The translations under genes and the position numbers were made by a program. Positions 10,301-19,378 of a stretch of DNA of 64,000 nt are shown here, piece by piece (position 1 is the first letter of the stretch; each line of letters begins with the position of its first letter). Under the pieces are notes generated by a model. That model did no database searches, was not told where the DNA came from, and was given only the letters and a program-made list of their open reading frames with translations. The stretch covers positions 1 to 64,000 of the forward strand of contig NZ_NIDE01000015.1 in NCBI RefSeq assembly GCF_002197845.1, read 5' to 3'. The DNA comes from Fimbriiglobus ruber (lineage in GTDB: Bacteria; Planctomycetota; Planctomycetia; Gemmatales; Gemmataceae).

Positions 10301-13300
10301 CAACCCAGGGCAATGTACCTGTCCTGGGCGTACCAGACCGACCGGGCGGCGGTGTTGTACCAGTGCGGGGGAACGCCCCCTTCGAGCGCGCCGGGCGCGC
10401 CGGCCCGGGCCGCGCCGAGGTGGTTCCACGCGGCCTGGATGGGCGCGAGGTCGTTTTCCCGGTTCCCGCCCCGCGCCTTGTCCACGAGCGGCCCGAGCAA
10501 GCTCTCCCCGTGGGCGACGAGTGCCTTGTCCGCCAGGCAGAGACTGGCGAACAGGAATTCGCTCGGGTGGAATAGCACCTGCTGCCGGCCGTTGCCAAAG
10601 TAACGCGAGTTCGTTTGCTCCTCCGGCTTGGTCGTCATCCGCTTGCGGGCGCCGTCCGCGTACTCCTTGATCGCCGGTTCGATGACCTTCCCTTTGCCCA
10701 ACGACAGGTACACGAGAACCCGCAAGAGATCCGCGTTTTCGATCTTTTCGGCGGCGAGTTTGTCCACCTCGGCAGCCAATTCGTCACCCTTGCCGATTTC
10801 CTTGGCCGCGTCCGTCAGCAGGAGCATCGTGCTGACGGTCTGGTGGACCGGCATCCGGGGGTTCGCTTTAAATATTGCCGGCGGGGCGTACTTGGGGAGA
10901 ACCCCGACGAAGTACCGGACCGACTTCCGCCCGCTGGTCGGGAACGACCAGTCCTTGAGCAGGGCGTACCGTTCGGCCGCGGGCGTGTCGAGTAGGAGGC
11001 GGACCAGGAGCGGCAGGTAGTTCAAGGTCGGCTCGGCGTCGCCCGCGTTCAGGCGGCGGGTGCGGGCGCGGCCGGTCTGCGCGGCGTCGGCCTGCAGGGC
11101 GAACTCCCGTAGGGCCTCGGCCGCGAACCCGGCGCGGAGGTAAAAGACGCCGAACTTGTCGTGTATGCTCGCGTCGGCCTGGGCGAACCGCTTGCTCGTT
11201 TCCGCCGCCAGGTCGATCAGCTTCTTGGCCGCCGCGAAGTCCCGCTTGTCGAGTTGGTGGTTGATGAGCAGTTCGCCTACCCGCACGGCCTGGTCGAGGT
11301 TGTTCGCGAGGGCGGCGGCGACCGCGATTTTCTGGAGCAGGTCGGCGGCCGCCGGGGCGAGCGCCGGGCGCTTCAGGGCGGAGGTCGCCGCCCCGATCGC
11401 GAATTCGACCGCCGGCCCGCCGGCCCCTTTCAACGCCTGTTCGCCGAGCCCCTTCAGGATCTCGGCCGCTTTCGCGTCGTCGTTCTGCTTGAAGGTCAGG
11501 GCGAAAAGAAGGGATTTGGCCGGCAGGTCGCCGAGCGGCTGGCCGTTTCGGGACGCGATTCGTTTCGTCAGGTCGTCCGCCTTGCCCCCCTCGACGGCGA
11601 GGTCGACGAGCAGCGTGCCCAGGCCGCGGACGTCGCCCGACTCGTCGGGCAAGCCCGCGATCGGATTCCACGTGCCGTTCGAGCCTTGGATGTAGACCTG
11701 ACCGCCACTGCCCGACGGGAAACTGAGAAAGACCTCGGCCGGTCGCGTGATCGGAAAAACGGTCGCGGCTATGACGTCGTACACCTCGGCCGCGGGTACG
11801 CCGATCTTCCGCCACTTGGGAACCAGGGCCACCAGCGCGACGTCCACCGCGGTCGGTCCGGCTCCTTCACTGACGGAGACGAGGTACGTCTTGCCGTTGA
11901 TGACGCGGGTCGAGAACGACCCGCCGCCGTTGCGCTCCTGGTTACTGGGCGGGACTGGCGGGCCGCCGCGGACGGCCTCCCGGATTGACCGGAGAGACAG
12001 CGCGGGCAGGTTCTTTTCGGCCGCGAACGTGGCCAACTCGTAGGCCTGCTGGAACTGTTCGGTCGTCACGATTGCCGCGTTGCCCCGTGGGGCCGGACCG
12101 CGAGCGGTTGGGGGGGCCGCGACCGCCGGCGGCACGGCCGCTTGGGGCGCGATAGGGGCCGTGACGAATACGGTCGTGCCATTCGTCGCGTTCGTGGCCC
12201 CCGGCTGGCTCGCGGGCGCGGCCGGGGTGGTGGGGGGGGCCGGCGGGATCGCCCCGGCCGTGGTCGGTTTTGCGACGGGCTTGGGTAGGGCCAGTTCGAG
12301 GAGTTCCGCCCAACGTGCCTCGGCTGCGGTCTTGTCGCCGCGGTCGAAGTCGGCCTGACCCCACTCGCGCAGGATCGCGATCGCCGGTAATAGATCCTGT
12401 TGCCGCTTGGCCGCGGCGACGGCCCGGGCGGCCAGCTTGTCCCCGGCCGGCCGGAATTGTGCCCGGTCCTTCGCGAGGCACTCCTTGGCGACCAGCCACA
12501 GGGGGATCTGTAAAGCGGCTTCGGCCCGCTGGCGGGCGTTCGCCTTGCCGTTCGCCGGGAGCGGTTCGAGGGGGGTGGCCTCGGTCAGTTTCACCACCCG
12601 GTCGACGGCCACCGTCGTCGCGTCCGGCTGGCCGTCGGCGAACGCGGTCAGCGCCGCGGCGATTTGTACGGAGAAATCCGCCGGGTGTTTTTGCACCAGC
12701 TCGGCGGTCCTGGTCAGGGCGTCCCGCCGGGCGGCCGGGGCTTTCGAGGTCGACTGGATCGCCTTCGCGAAGAGACTACTCAAGGCGACCTTGTTCAAGT
12801 TCCGGGACTCGATCAGGGTCACGAGGTCGAGTACGGACTGGTCGGTCGCGGTGGTCGTCCGGGGGGTGAGAAGAACACCGACTGCCATCGGTAGGGTGTC
12901 CGGTTTGAGTGTCTTGATGGCGTCCCGGAGGCCCTGCTCGATCTGCTGGTCGAACCGCTCGCCACCCCCGTAATAGCCGTTGGCCTGGTTGAGTGTGTCC
13001 CGGTCGGCGAGCAACTGGTTGTAAATGCGGATGGCGCCGACCGTGTCGCCGGCCTGGGCCAGGTATTGGGCGACGCTGATCCCGTTCGAGACGATCCGGT
13101 ACTGCCAGTACCCGCCGCCGTACCCCGGGTTGGTGGCGTCCGTGCTGGCGAACTTGTTGGCGAGCTTGCGGGCGTCGTCCTTGCGGCCTAACAATTCGTA
13201 CCACCAGACGAGCCGGCGGGCCGGGTGGTTACTGAACTCGTATTGCCCGTCGTTGACGAGTTCATCGACCCCGCCTTCCAGGGTTTTAACGGCGAGGTCT

Positions 13301-16300
13301 TCGACACCGCTGTAGAACTCGAGTTCCTGGCAGAGAATGAAGCGGGCGAGCGGCGGGACGTCCGCCTTGGGGTCGGCGAACAGTTCCGCGAAGACTTTCT
13401 TGCCCGCTTCCTTGTTCCCGAGCTGGACGTCGATCACGGCGAGCAGGGCTCGGCCGCCGACCCAGTCCTTGCGCTTGAGCAGGGCCGCCTCGACCTCGGC
13501 CCGTAGTTCGGGGAGCCGCCGTTGCTTGCGGGCGATCGACAACATCCGCGTGAGGACGCCGTCGATCCGGCCGTCCTGGCCGTTCGACAGGATGTTCGTG
13601 GCCGTTTCCCACGGGTCGGCGTCCGAATCTTCCTTCGGGATGACGGCCTGCTTGGCGTACTCGTAGATCTCGGGCATCCGCCAGATGTCGTCGTTATAAA
13701 GCTGGCTGAGGAGGTACCCGCGGTTCGTCGGGAACGCGTCCCACGCCTTCTTGAACAACTTCAGCGCGAGCGGCTTGGCTTTCTCGTTCTGGAACAACTC
13801 GGACACGAGCTGAAACACGCTCCAGTAGTTCCCGAGCTTGCGGAGGTCGACTTCGTCGAACACCTTGGCGAGTTCGTCGTAGCGGTTCGCTTCGGCGAAG
13901 AGCTGTTGGACTTGCCAGTAGTTGTATCCGAATGTGGACGGGTCCAGCTTGATCGCGATCTTGTACTGCTCCATGGCCGCGTCTTTTTCGCCCAGGTTGT
14001 GCAGTTGCTGGGCGGCCTGATACCGTAGTTTCCCGTCCTCCGGTTTCAGATCGGCCATTTTGAGGACGGTCGCCTTGATCTTGTCCTTGTCCCCGGCGGC
14101 CTCGTAATAACCGAGCAGCGCCTGGTAGAGTTGGAGCGACTTGGGGGACGTTTTCAGTTGCGCCTCGGCCCGCTCGATCATTTCTTTTAGTTGGCCGGAC
14201 CGGGCGAGGACGCCGATCGCCTGGGACCGCGGGCCGTCGTTCTCGTCGCCGCCGCGGTTCCGGGGGTTGTTCGTGGCGGACGGCAGCTTCCGCAGGATCT
14301 GGCGGGCGAGCTGGATGGCGAGGTCGGCCTGGTTTTGCCCCTGGTACTGGGTCATGAGCCGAACCAGAGTGTCGGTCTTGTTCCCCGCCTGTCGTTGGGC
14401 CCGGCCGAGGACCGTTTCGGCCATCGCCCCCATCCCGAGCCGGTACATCTTGGAGGCGAGTTCGACCTGCTTGTCGGCGTCGAGCCGGAGGCCGAACAGG
14501 CGGTCTGCGGCCGCCCGGGCGCGGTCTAGGTTCCCCGTCCGCTCGGCGAGGCGGAGGGCGGTCTCCTCCCGCCGCTGCATCATCTGGGTGTCGAGCGGGG
14601 TGACCGAGTCAATGAGCGCGAGGGCCGCGTCGAACTCCTGATTCTGCTCCCGCAAGGAAGCGACTTCCAGGAGGAGGTTATGGTCTCCTGGCGCGGCCGC
14701 GACGGCCGCCGTGAGTTCGGCCAGGGCCTCGTCCTTCTCGTTCGCCCACCAGTGGAGGTAGCCGAGGGCGAGGTGGAGGTACAGCTTTTCCGTCCCGCGG
14801 GCCGCGTCCCGCTGCTTGCGGACGGCCGCGAACAGGTCGGACGTCAGGTCGGCCCGCTTGTACAGGTCGAACGCGTTGTACAGGATGCAGACCGAGCCCT
14901 CGTCGTAGTAGTCGTTCGCGGACGGGTAAGTGATCTGGGTGCCGTTCCGGCCGAACTGGCCCTGGGAGAACGTCTGGACGTACATGCCGCCGGACTGGGA
15001 CCGCCGACTGGCGGACGCGGACCGCGGGGCGGCCTGATTCTGGCGGCGGACGGCCGCCAGGTAGGTATCCACGATCGCGAAGACGTCCGCGAACTTCTTG
15101 TCCTCGGCCCGCTTGCCCATGAGCTGAACCAACGACGTCCACACCTGGCGGGTCGGGAGGCCGCCGAGGGCGGACGCGGTCTTCGCGGCCGGCTGGAGCT
15201 GTTCGAGTTTGGCGAATAGCGCGGTCGCGGTCTCCACGTCGTTCCGCCCGGTCGCGATGGACAACATCTCGGTCACCTTCTCGACCGTCGTCGCTTCCTT
15301 CAGGACGGCCTGGTACAGGGCCCGTTCTTCGTCGTCCCGCTTGGCCCGCTTGAGTTCGGTCATGACCGCGTTGGCGATCGCGCCGGTCACCCAGTCCGGC
15401 CGGGTCTGTTTCAATTTGCGGAAGCAGTCGAGGGTGTGCGCGAGCTGGTCGGCGGGGAGTGGCGGAACCTTGTCTTTTTCGCCCGCGCCGGCCCGCCCCC
15501 GTCGGGCCCGGTTAGGAGATTGGGTAGTGCGCCGTGAAACGGTCTGGAGGAACGCCAGAAGGCCGGCGGGATCGGGGCCTTTCGAGAGTGTCATCGCCGT
15601 GGGAATTAGGTCTTTGTCCTTGGTCTCCTGGCGCACCGTCTGGAAGTAGTACCAATCCCAGAGCGGCCGCGGGTCGGCCCCGGCCTTGTCCTTGCCTTCA
15701 CGCAGTTGCTTGGCGAACGTGTCCGCGGTGCCCGTCGGCCGGCCGAACTCGTACAGCCAGCCGAGACAGGCCATACGGGTTTCGCCGAAGTCGGAGGGGG
15801 AGTAGAACGGCTGCACGTTGCCGCCGTAATAGTTCCGCTCTTCCAGACCGACTGCGGCCCGGACCTGGTAGACATTCTCCGTGCGGCGGACGAGCGGGGG
15901 GACGTCGGGGACGCCGGCCCGCATGTACGGGTTGTACGCCTGACGCGGGTTCACCTTCGCGGCCTTCTGTTTCTTCTTGGCCTCCGCGATCTGGTGTTTG
16001 GTAATTTCGCCGAGGTCGTCGTCGGACGACTTCATGGCCAGGATCGCCTTGAACCGCGTGGCCGCTTCGTCGAACTTCCCTTTTGCGGCGAGCGCCGCCC
16101 CCTCGCGGTACAGGAGTTCCCAACTCCCCGGCTTGCGGGCGAGCAGGCGGGCGATGATCGCGAGCGCCGCGTCGTGCTTGCCGGCGGTGGCGAGTTGGTC
16201 GATCGCGGCCAGGTTGCGATGCGGCTCGGTCTCCCCGGCGACCAACTTCACCCAGATGTCGGCCGCCTCGTCGGCTTCGCCGGCGCGGGTGAGGAGTTGG

Positions 16301-18945
16301 GCCAGGCGGAGCTGGTGGTCGTGGTTGTTGGGCGCGGCGAGGACCAGTTGCCGCTGGTACTTGACCGCGGCCATCGCGTCGCCTTCCTGCTCGCAGAGGG
16401 TGCCGAGTTGGCCGAGTAGGTTGGTGTCGCGGGTGTTCTCGGTGAGCAGGCGTTCGAGTTGTTGCCGGGCGGTCCCGAGGTCGCCGGCCGTGGCGAACGC
16501 CTGGGCGATCACCATCGTCATTTCGCGCGTCTTCTCGGCCTCGCGGCGCTCGCGCTCGAGACGTTCGATTAGCCGGTCGAACTGGTTGTTTTCCATGTAC
16601 AACTGGGTGATGCGCTCGATCACGCCGAGCTTGCCCTCCAGTTCGTTGGTTTTCTCGAAGGCCCGCCACAGGAGTTCGATGGCTTCGCCCTGACGGACCC
16701 GCTCGCCCAGGGCGTTCGCCAGGGTGATGAGCCCTTGCGGGTCGGACGGGTTCGCACGGACGGATCGCCGCAATGCTTCCAGCCCCTCGTCCTGGTCGCC
16801 GAGCTGGAAGCAGAGGTCGGCGTAGAACTTGTACACCTCGGGGTTACCCGGCGACGCGGCCAACAGATCGCGGCCGGCTTGGAGAGCTTGGGGGCGGCGG
16901 CCGAGCCGCTGCTCCAGCTTGGCAACGGCGGTCAGGTATTCGGAGCGGAACCGGCGGTCGAGGGCGGCGAGCTTGCGGTTGGTCTCGGCGGCTGATAGCA
17001 AGTTCCCGCCGGCCTCGTAGATCCGGGCCGCGGCGATCAGGACCGGGATCGACTTTTGGTCGGCCGCGGCAGCCTTGCCGATCGCCTCCGTTGCGCGGTC
17101 GGCTTGCCGGTTGGCTTCGTAGAAGCGGGCCAGTCGCAGCCACTTGTCGGCGGGCGCGGACGGGGTGCCGTCGAGTTCCTTTTGGAGCGCCTCGATCATG
17201 TCGCCGAGCTTCTCGGTCGCCTGGTAGACCTTGATCCGGGCGACGAGGATTTGCTCGACTTCCTCCGGGTTGCTGGTCAGCTTGGCGGCCACGTCGATCT
17301 GGCCGAGGGCCGCGTCATTCTGCCCGTCCTGGTGGAGCAGGTCGGCGTGCGTCATCAGCATGGTGAAGTCGTCCTTCTCCAGGCTGATCGCGTCCGCCAT
17401 CGCGGCGATGGCTTCCTTCCGGTAGTTGAACCCGGCGAAGACTTCGGCGAGCCGGGCGAGGTTCTTGGACGTGCGGTTCGGTCCCTCGGCGATCGGCCGC
17501 CACGTGGCCAGCGCCTCGTCGGACCGCTTGAGGCTGTGGAAGTATTCGCCCAGGTATTCGCGGTATTGCGGGGCGTTGGGGGCGAGTTCGATGGCCTTCT
17601 TGTAAAGTGCGATCGCGTCGTCCACGGCCCCGGCCGCCCGCATCAGGTCGGCAACTTGCGACGCCGTGACCGGGTCGGTCGCCTTCTTTTCCAGCATCTT
17701 CTTCCAGACGACCGCGGCGGCGGCCCGGCGGTCGGCCTCGGGCTTGGCCGTGTCCCGCGCGAGAATCTTGCCCCACTCGCGGAGGACGTCCGGGTTGTTC
17801 GGGTCGGCTTTATCGAGCGCTTCGTACTGCTGGGCGGCGGCCGCGAAGTTCTGCTCGAACACGTACTGGTCGACAAGTGCCTGGCGGAGCCCGCGGTGCG
17901 ATGGGGCGGCCGCGATGCCCTTTTCGAGCCACTGGCGGGCCTCGGGGGCGCGGCCCTGGGTCGACAGGTTCTTGGCGACGCGGGCGATCGCGTCCACGTC
18001 CGCCGGGTTCTTCTCCAGCCACTTTTCGTAATACTTGGCGAGCCCGGCGAGGTCGTCGTTGCGGAGGAACACGTCCTCGATCTTCCGGCGGACGTCGCGA
18101 TAGAGCCAGCTATCCGGGTTCAGTTCGCCGAGCAGCTTTTCAAAGTCCGCGATCGCCTCGGTCGATTTCTTGAGCTTCACCTTGAGGTCGGCCACTTCCA
18201 TGCGGAGGGTCGACTGGCGGTATTTGTCTTCGGTCTGTTTGGCGAGCTTTTCGAGCCGCGGAAGGGCCTGGTCGAACTGGCCTTCCTCGACCAGAGTGGA
18301 CGCGATCTGCTCCTGCACGCGGGCGTCGTCCGGGTAGAGCGCTTCGAGCCGGTTCCAGACGCCGAGTGCCTTCTCGGTCCGCTGGGACCGCTGGTAGACC
18401 CGACCGAGGGCCTGGAAAATGTCGAGCAAGTCGTTGCGGTTCGGCTTGCGGGTGATGGCCCGCTCGAACGCCTCCGCGGCCGCGTCGGGCTGACCGACGA
18501 GGACGAGCGACAGGCCGAGGTAGTAAGCGGGGATGGCGCTCTCGGGCAGGTTGGCTTCCGCCTCCTTGAACGCGGCGACGGCGGCCGCGTCCTTCCCCCG
18601 CTGGCTCTCCAGCAACCCGATGATCATCCAGGCCACGCCGTCCTTCGGGTCGGCCTTGGTCCGGGCGGCGTACTCGGCGACGAGCCCGTCGATGGTGCCC
18701 CGTTCGACGTGGTAGCCATAAAGCCGGTCGAGGGCGGTGCCGCGGCGCGGGTTGGTTTCGAGGACTTTGCGGAATCGCTCGGCGATCGCCTTGTCCTTCG
18801 CCTCCTCAGCCGAGATATCGTCGGCCGGTTCGTCGGCCGGCGGGGGTGGCGGGGCGGGCTTCTTCGGCGTTTGGGCGGCCGTCCAGACGAGCCACGCGGA
18901 CAGGGGGGTCAGGATCAGGACCAGCCAGAATCGTCCGTGCCGCAT
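7324..18945 (-). CDS. Giant exported TPR protein with repeated DUF1583-like sandwich domains
   Basis: 3873 residues in an 11.6-kb uninterrupted gene. ATG 18945 is preferred over 18999 because AGGAG lies nine bases upstream and a signal peptide or anchor follows at once (RFWLVLILTPLSAWLVWTAA). Next is a Pro-rich stretch (PKKPAPPPPPADEP), then TPR-type helical repeats over roughly residues 40-2150. An Ala/Pro/Thr-rich linker (PPAPPTTPAAPASQPG) at about 2220-2290 is followed by more helical repeats. The C-terminal ~1100 residues hold two rounds of a pair of concanavalin-like beta domains, with recurring VRYEFYYEPGKAHVHP / VAYEFYYDPDKAHVYP and FGLFHY motifs and LTGPWPK / FTGNWPK ends. This is what I recall as the planctomycete DUF1581/DUF1583 type. 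It is probably envelope-associated scaffolding. No catalytic motif seen. Confidence 0.88.
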   Translation of the reverse strand: MRHGRFWLVLILTPLSAWLVWTAAQTPKKPAPPPPPADEPADDISAEEAKDKAIAERFRKVLETNPRRGTALDRLYGYHVERGTIDGLVAEYAARTKADPKDGVAWMIIGLLESQRGKDAAAVAAFKEAEANLPESAIPAYYLGLSLVLVGQPDAAAEAFERAITRKPNRNDLLDIFQALGRVYQRSQRTEKALGVWNRLEALYPDDARVQEQIASTLVEEGQFDQALPRLEKLAKQTEDKYRQSTLRMEVADLKVKLKKSTEAIADFEKLLGELNPDSWLYRDVRRKIEDVFLRNDDLAGLAKYYEKWLEKNPADVDAIARVAKNLSTQGRAPEARQWLEKGIAAAPSHRGLRQALVDQYVFEQNFAAAAQQYEALDKADPNNPDVLREWGKILARDTAKPEADRRAAAAVVWKKMLEKKATDPVTASQVADLMRAAGAVDDAIALYKKAIELAPNAPQYREYLGEYFHSLKRSDEALATWRPIAEGPNRTSKNLARLAEVFAGFNYRKEAIAAMADAISLEKDDFTMLMTHADLLHQDGQNDAALGQIDVAAKLTSNPEEVEQILVARIKVYQATEKLGDMIEALQKELDGTPSAPADKWLRLARFYEANRQADRATEAIGKAAAADQKSIPVLIAAARIYEAGGNLLSAAETNRKLAALDRRFRSEYLTAVAKLEQRLGRRPQALQAGRDLLAASPGNPEVYKFYADLCFQLGDQDEGLEALRRSVRANPSDPQGLITLANALGERVRQGEAIELLWRAFEKTNELEGKLGVIERITQLYMENNQFDRLIERLERERREAEKTREMTMVIAQAFATAGDLGTARQQLERLLTENTRDTNLLGQLGTLCEQEGDAMAAVKYQRQLVLAAPNNHDHQLRLAQLLTRAGEADEAADIWVKLVAGETEPHRNLAAIDQLATAGKHDAALAIIARLLARKPGSWELLYREGAALAAKGKFDEAATRFKAILAMKSSDDDLGEITKHQIAEAKKKQKAAKVNPRQAYNPYMRAGVPDVPPLVRRTENVYQVRAAVGLEERNYYGGNVQPFYSPSDFGETRMACLGWLYEFGRPTGTADTFAKQLREGKDKAGADPRPLWDWYYFQTVRQETKDKDLIPTAMTLSKGPDPAGLLAFLQTVSRRTTQSPNRARRGRAGAGEKDKVPPLPADQLAHTLDCFRKLKQTRPDWVTGAIANAVMTELKRAKRDDEERALYQAVLKEATTVEKVTEMLSIATGRNDVETATALFAKLEQLQPAAKTASALGGLPTRQVWTSLVQLMGKRAEDKKFADVFAIVDTYLAAVRRQNQAAPRSASASRRSQSGGMYVQTFSQGQFGRNGTQITYPSANDYYDEGSVCILYNAFDLYKRADLTSDLFAAVRKQRDAARGTEKLYLHLALGYLHWWANEKDEALAELTAAVAAAPGDHNLLLEVASLREQNQEFDAALALIDSVTPLDTQMMQRREETALRLAERTGNLDRARAAADRLFGLRLDADKQVELASKMYRLGMGAMAETVLGRAQRQAGNKTDTLVRLMTQYQGQNQADLAIQLARQILRKLPSATNNPRNRGGDENDGPRSQAIGVLARSGQLKEMIERAEAQLKTSPKSLQLYQALLGYYEAAGDKDKIKATVLKMADLKPEDGKLRYQAAQQLHNLGEKDAAMEQYKIAIKLDPSTFGYNYWQVQQLFAEANRYDELAKVFDEVDLRKLGNYWSVFQLVSELFQNEKAKPLALKLFKKAWDAFPTNRGYLLSQLYNDDIWRMPEIYEYAKQAVIPKEDSDADPWETATNILSNGQDGRIDGVLTRMLSIARKQRRLPELRAEVEAALLKRKDWVGGRALLAVIDVQLGNKEAGKKVFAELFADPKADVPPLARFILCQELEFYSGVEDLAVKTLEGGVDELVNDGQYEFSNHPARRLVWWYELLGRKDDARKLANKFASTDATNPGYGGGYWQYRIVSNGISVAQYLAQAGDTVGAIRIYNQLLADRDTLNQANGYYGGGERFDQQIEQGLRDAIKTLKPDTLPMAVGVLLTPRTTTATDQSVLDLVTLIESRNLNKVALSSLFAKAIQSTSKAPAARRDALTRTAELVQKHPADFSVQIAAALTAFADGQPDATTVAVDRVVKLTEATPLEPLPANGKANARQRAEAALQIPLWLVAKECLAKDRAQFRPAGDKLAARAVAAAKRQQDLLPAIAILREWGQADFDRGDKTAAEARWAELLELALPKPVAKPTTAGAIPPAPPTTPAAPASQPGATNATNGTTVFVTAPIAPQAAVPPAVAAPPTARGPAPRGNAAIVTTEQFQQAYELATFAAEKNLPALSLRSIREAVRGGPPVPPSNQERNGGGSFSTRVINGKTYLVSVSEGAGPTAVDVALVALVPKWRKIGVPAAEVYDVIAATVFPITRPAEVFLSFPSGSGGQVYIQGSNGTWNPIAGLPDESGDVRGLGTLLVDLAVEGGKADDLTKRIASRNGQPLGDLPAKSLLFALTFKQNDDAKAAEILKGLGEQALKGAGGPAVEFAIGAATSALKRPALAPAAADLLQKIAVAAALANNLDQAVRVGELLINHQLDKRDFAAAKKLIDLAAETSKRFAQADASIHDKFGVFYLRAGFAAEALREFALQADAAQTGRARTRRLNAGDAEPTLNYLPLLVRLLLDTPAAERYALLKDWSFPTSGRKSVRYFVGVLPKYAPPAIFKANPRMPVHQTVSTMLLLTDAAKEIGKGDELAAEVDKLAAEKIENADLLRVLVYLSLGKGKVIEPAIKEYADGARKRMTTKPEEQTNSRYFGNGRQQVLFHPSEFLFASLCLADKALVAHGESLLGPLVDKARGGNRENDLAPIQAAWNHLGAARAGAPGALEGGVPPHWYNTAARSVWYAQDRYIALGWADETSYLLLDTPLTGTFEFSVDAYQGNFTEGHVGYGGVVFEPNRENVPSSIWPVSQADRVQRPSEGVSGEQFNRLTVQVSPGKVRCLVNGQLFFEDIDPPPTSPWAMIVSTSGNRHPVFRNFTLTGKPEVPAEVKLSAGDYLDGWTTPVHHGSMPPRLSPKEPKPDPDEENPQGRRVRGWAMRVNNTEQDPAERVYDWTAKGGEIAGRKLEGAGTTPVPSHLAYFRPLRPGETVRYEFYYEPGKAHVHPSLGRLAFLLDPDGVNLHYMVPANEQWTGLTVDNSVVDQAGRRGDKLLLKPGAWNAVSLSTTTDGVKIELNGTVVYEAKLDPTVEPMFGLFHYREKTAVRVRNVVLTGPWPKAPGTAEDVSFATKPASAAEAKARRWQLGERYYFTEAGDVVAKAKALPPAERYKALADWVLPTDARPAFQIAGTLTPQDVLGVVDRKDQTGDRRVMFGSRFDAPCLEMVAAAKEAGKLDELADRIEKAESAVPDDLFRRSKLALLAVTRAAQGKDAEATTALARLLLFVQTMKPDAHGPERWPDLIAVTGTLDRPGALAAATELVLAINQNINQSMMTNKPFADRDWWVREYRELRGRVLVMGQPDGVKRAFASDPNFAHWAPVVGLNSWSRSRGWDVPHWTIQNGTLRHLSGHDKDFLMLRSPIRGDFEVSCDLMLAGWRESHVWYGPLKFELNWDLKSYRIMHGLTRDGSNVTINPPLPPAKNSTYTLRLVFKGGTFKGYVGDREIYSEKVGDSADPWLLLHCFHLNSGECRNFRITGTPTIPDSIDPLASDDLGFWRPYLGNQWTKRGEEMHEAGAKPEPPAEGKKPQPRRFPESAFYYQRPFLEDGEVAYEFYYDPDKAHVYPMLDRLVFALEPDGVKLHWLTDGPHEKSGVAFDNLTDEPKCRRGPTKLPLKEKAWNKVRLAVVGDVVKVALNGTEVYERPIEPTNARFFGLFHYTDRTEARVRGMTFTGNWPKQLPANEKLFEVKK

Positions 18946-19378
18946 GAGGAAGGTCTCCTGTTGCCTGGACCTGGTGCGAAATTTCGTTCGTCGAATCATT
19001 CGTTCGGCGAATCACCGGGGCGGCGCACGCGCGAACCGGCGACATCCCAAAGTATCAGTGCCCGCGAACGACGAGGGTGGATCGCGAAATCCACCGGATT
19101 CATTCCGAATTCATCAATCCGAGAAGTCCGGATTCGGCTTTGACTGTACCTGCCGTTCCCGGTGCGCACAACAATCGAACGGGCCGGGCGTTGGCGCCCG
19201 GGCGCACGTCCCGGAAGAAAGAGACGACGGCCGCCGCGGGTCGTTTCAAAATTCACGATTTGCCCGGAGGACGTTTGACAACGGCCCGCCGACTGGATAA
19301 CTTCAGACAAAATATCTGAGGTCGGCGGGAAACGCAACAACTCTTCTCCAGAACCCGCCGGACACCCGGGAGCGCGAC
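18946..19378. other. Gene-free divergent intergenic region
   Basis: 433 bases between the divergent giant TPR gene and moxR. No convincing coding frame: the open frames here lack codon bias, domain signatures and ribosome binding sites. AT-richer than its surroundings in parts. It contains the candidate moxR promoter listed separately and short GC palindromes (for example GGCGCCCGGGCGC near 19194), but no long repeat. It presumably also holds the promoter of the giant gene, which I could not pick out. Confidence 0.6.
19275..19303 (+). promoter_or_regulatory. Candidate sigma70-type promoter of the moxR operon
   Basis: TTGACA at 19275-19280, a 17-base spacer, then TAACTT at 19298-19303. The -35 is a perfect consensus; the -10 is weak (three of six). 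It lies about 75 bases before the moxR start codon in an otherwise gene-free region. Assigned by consensus match and position only. Confidence 0.45.

Noticed and set aside
18996-19340. 114-residue minus-strand open frame between the giant gene and moxR
   Set aside because: Arg/Pro/Ser-rich composition, no domain, overlaps the promoter region; reads as a non-coding shadow of GC-rich DNA.
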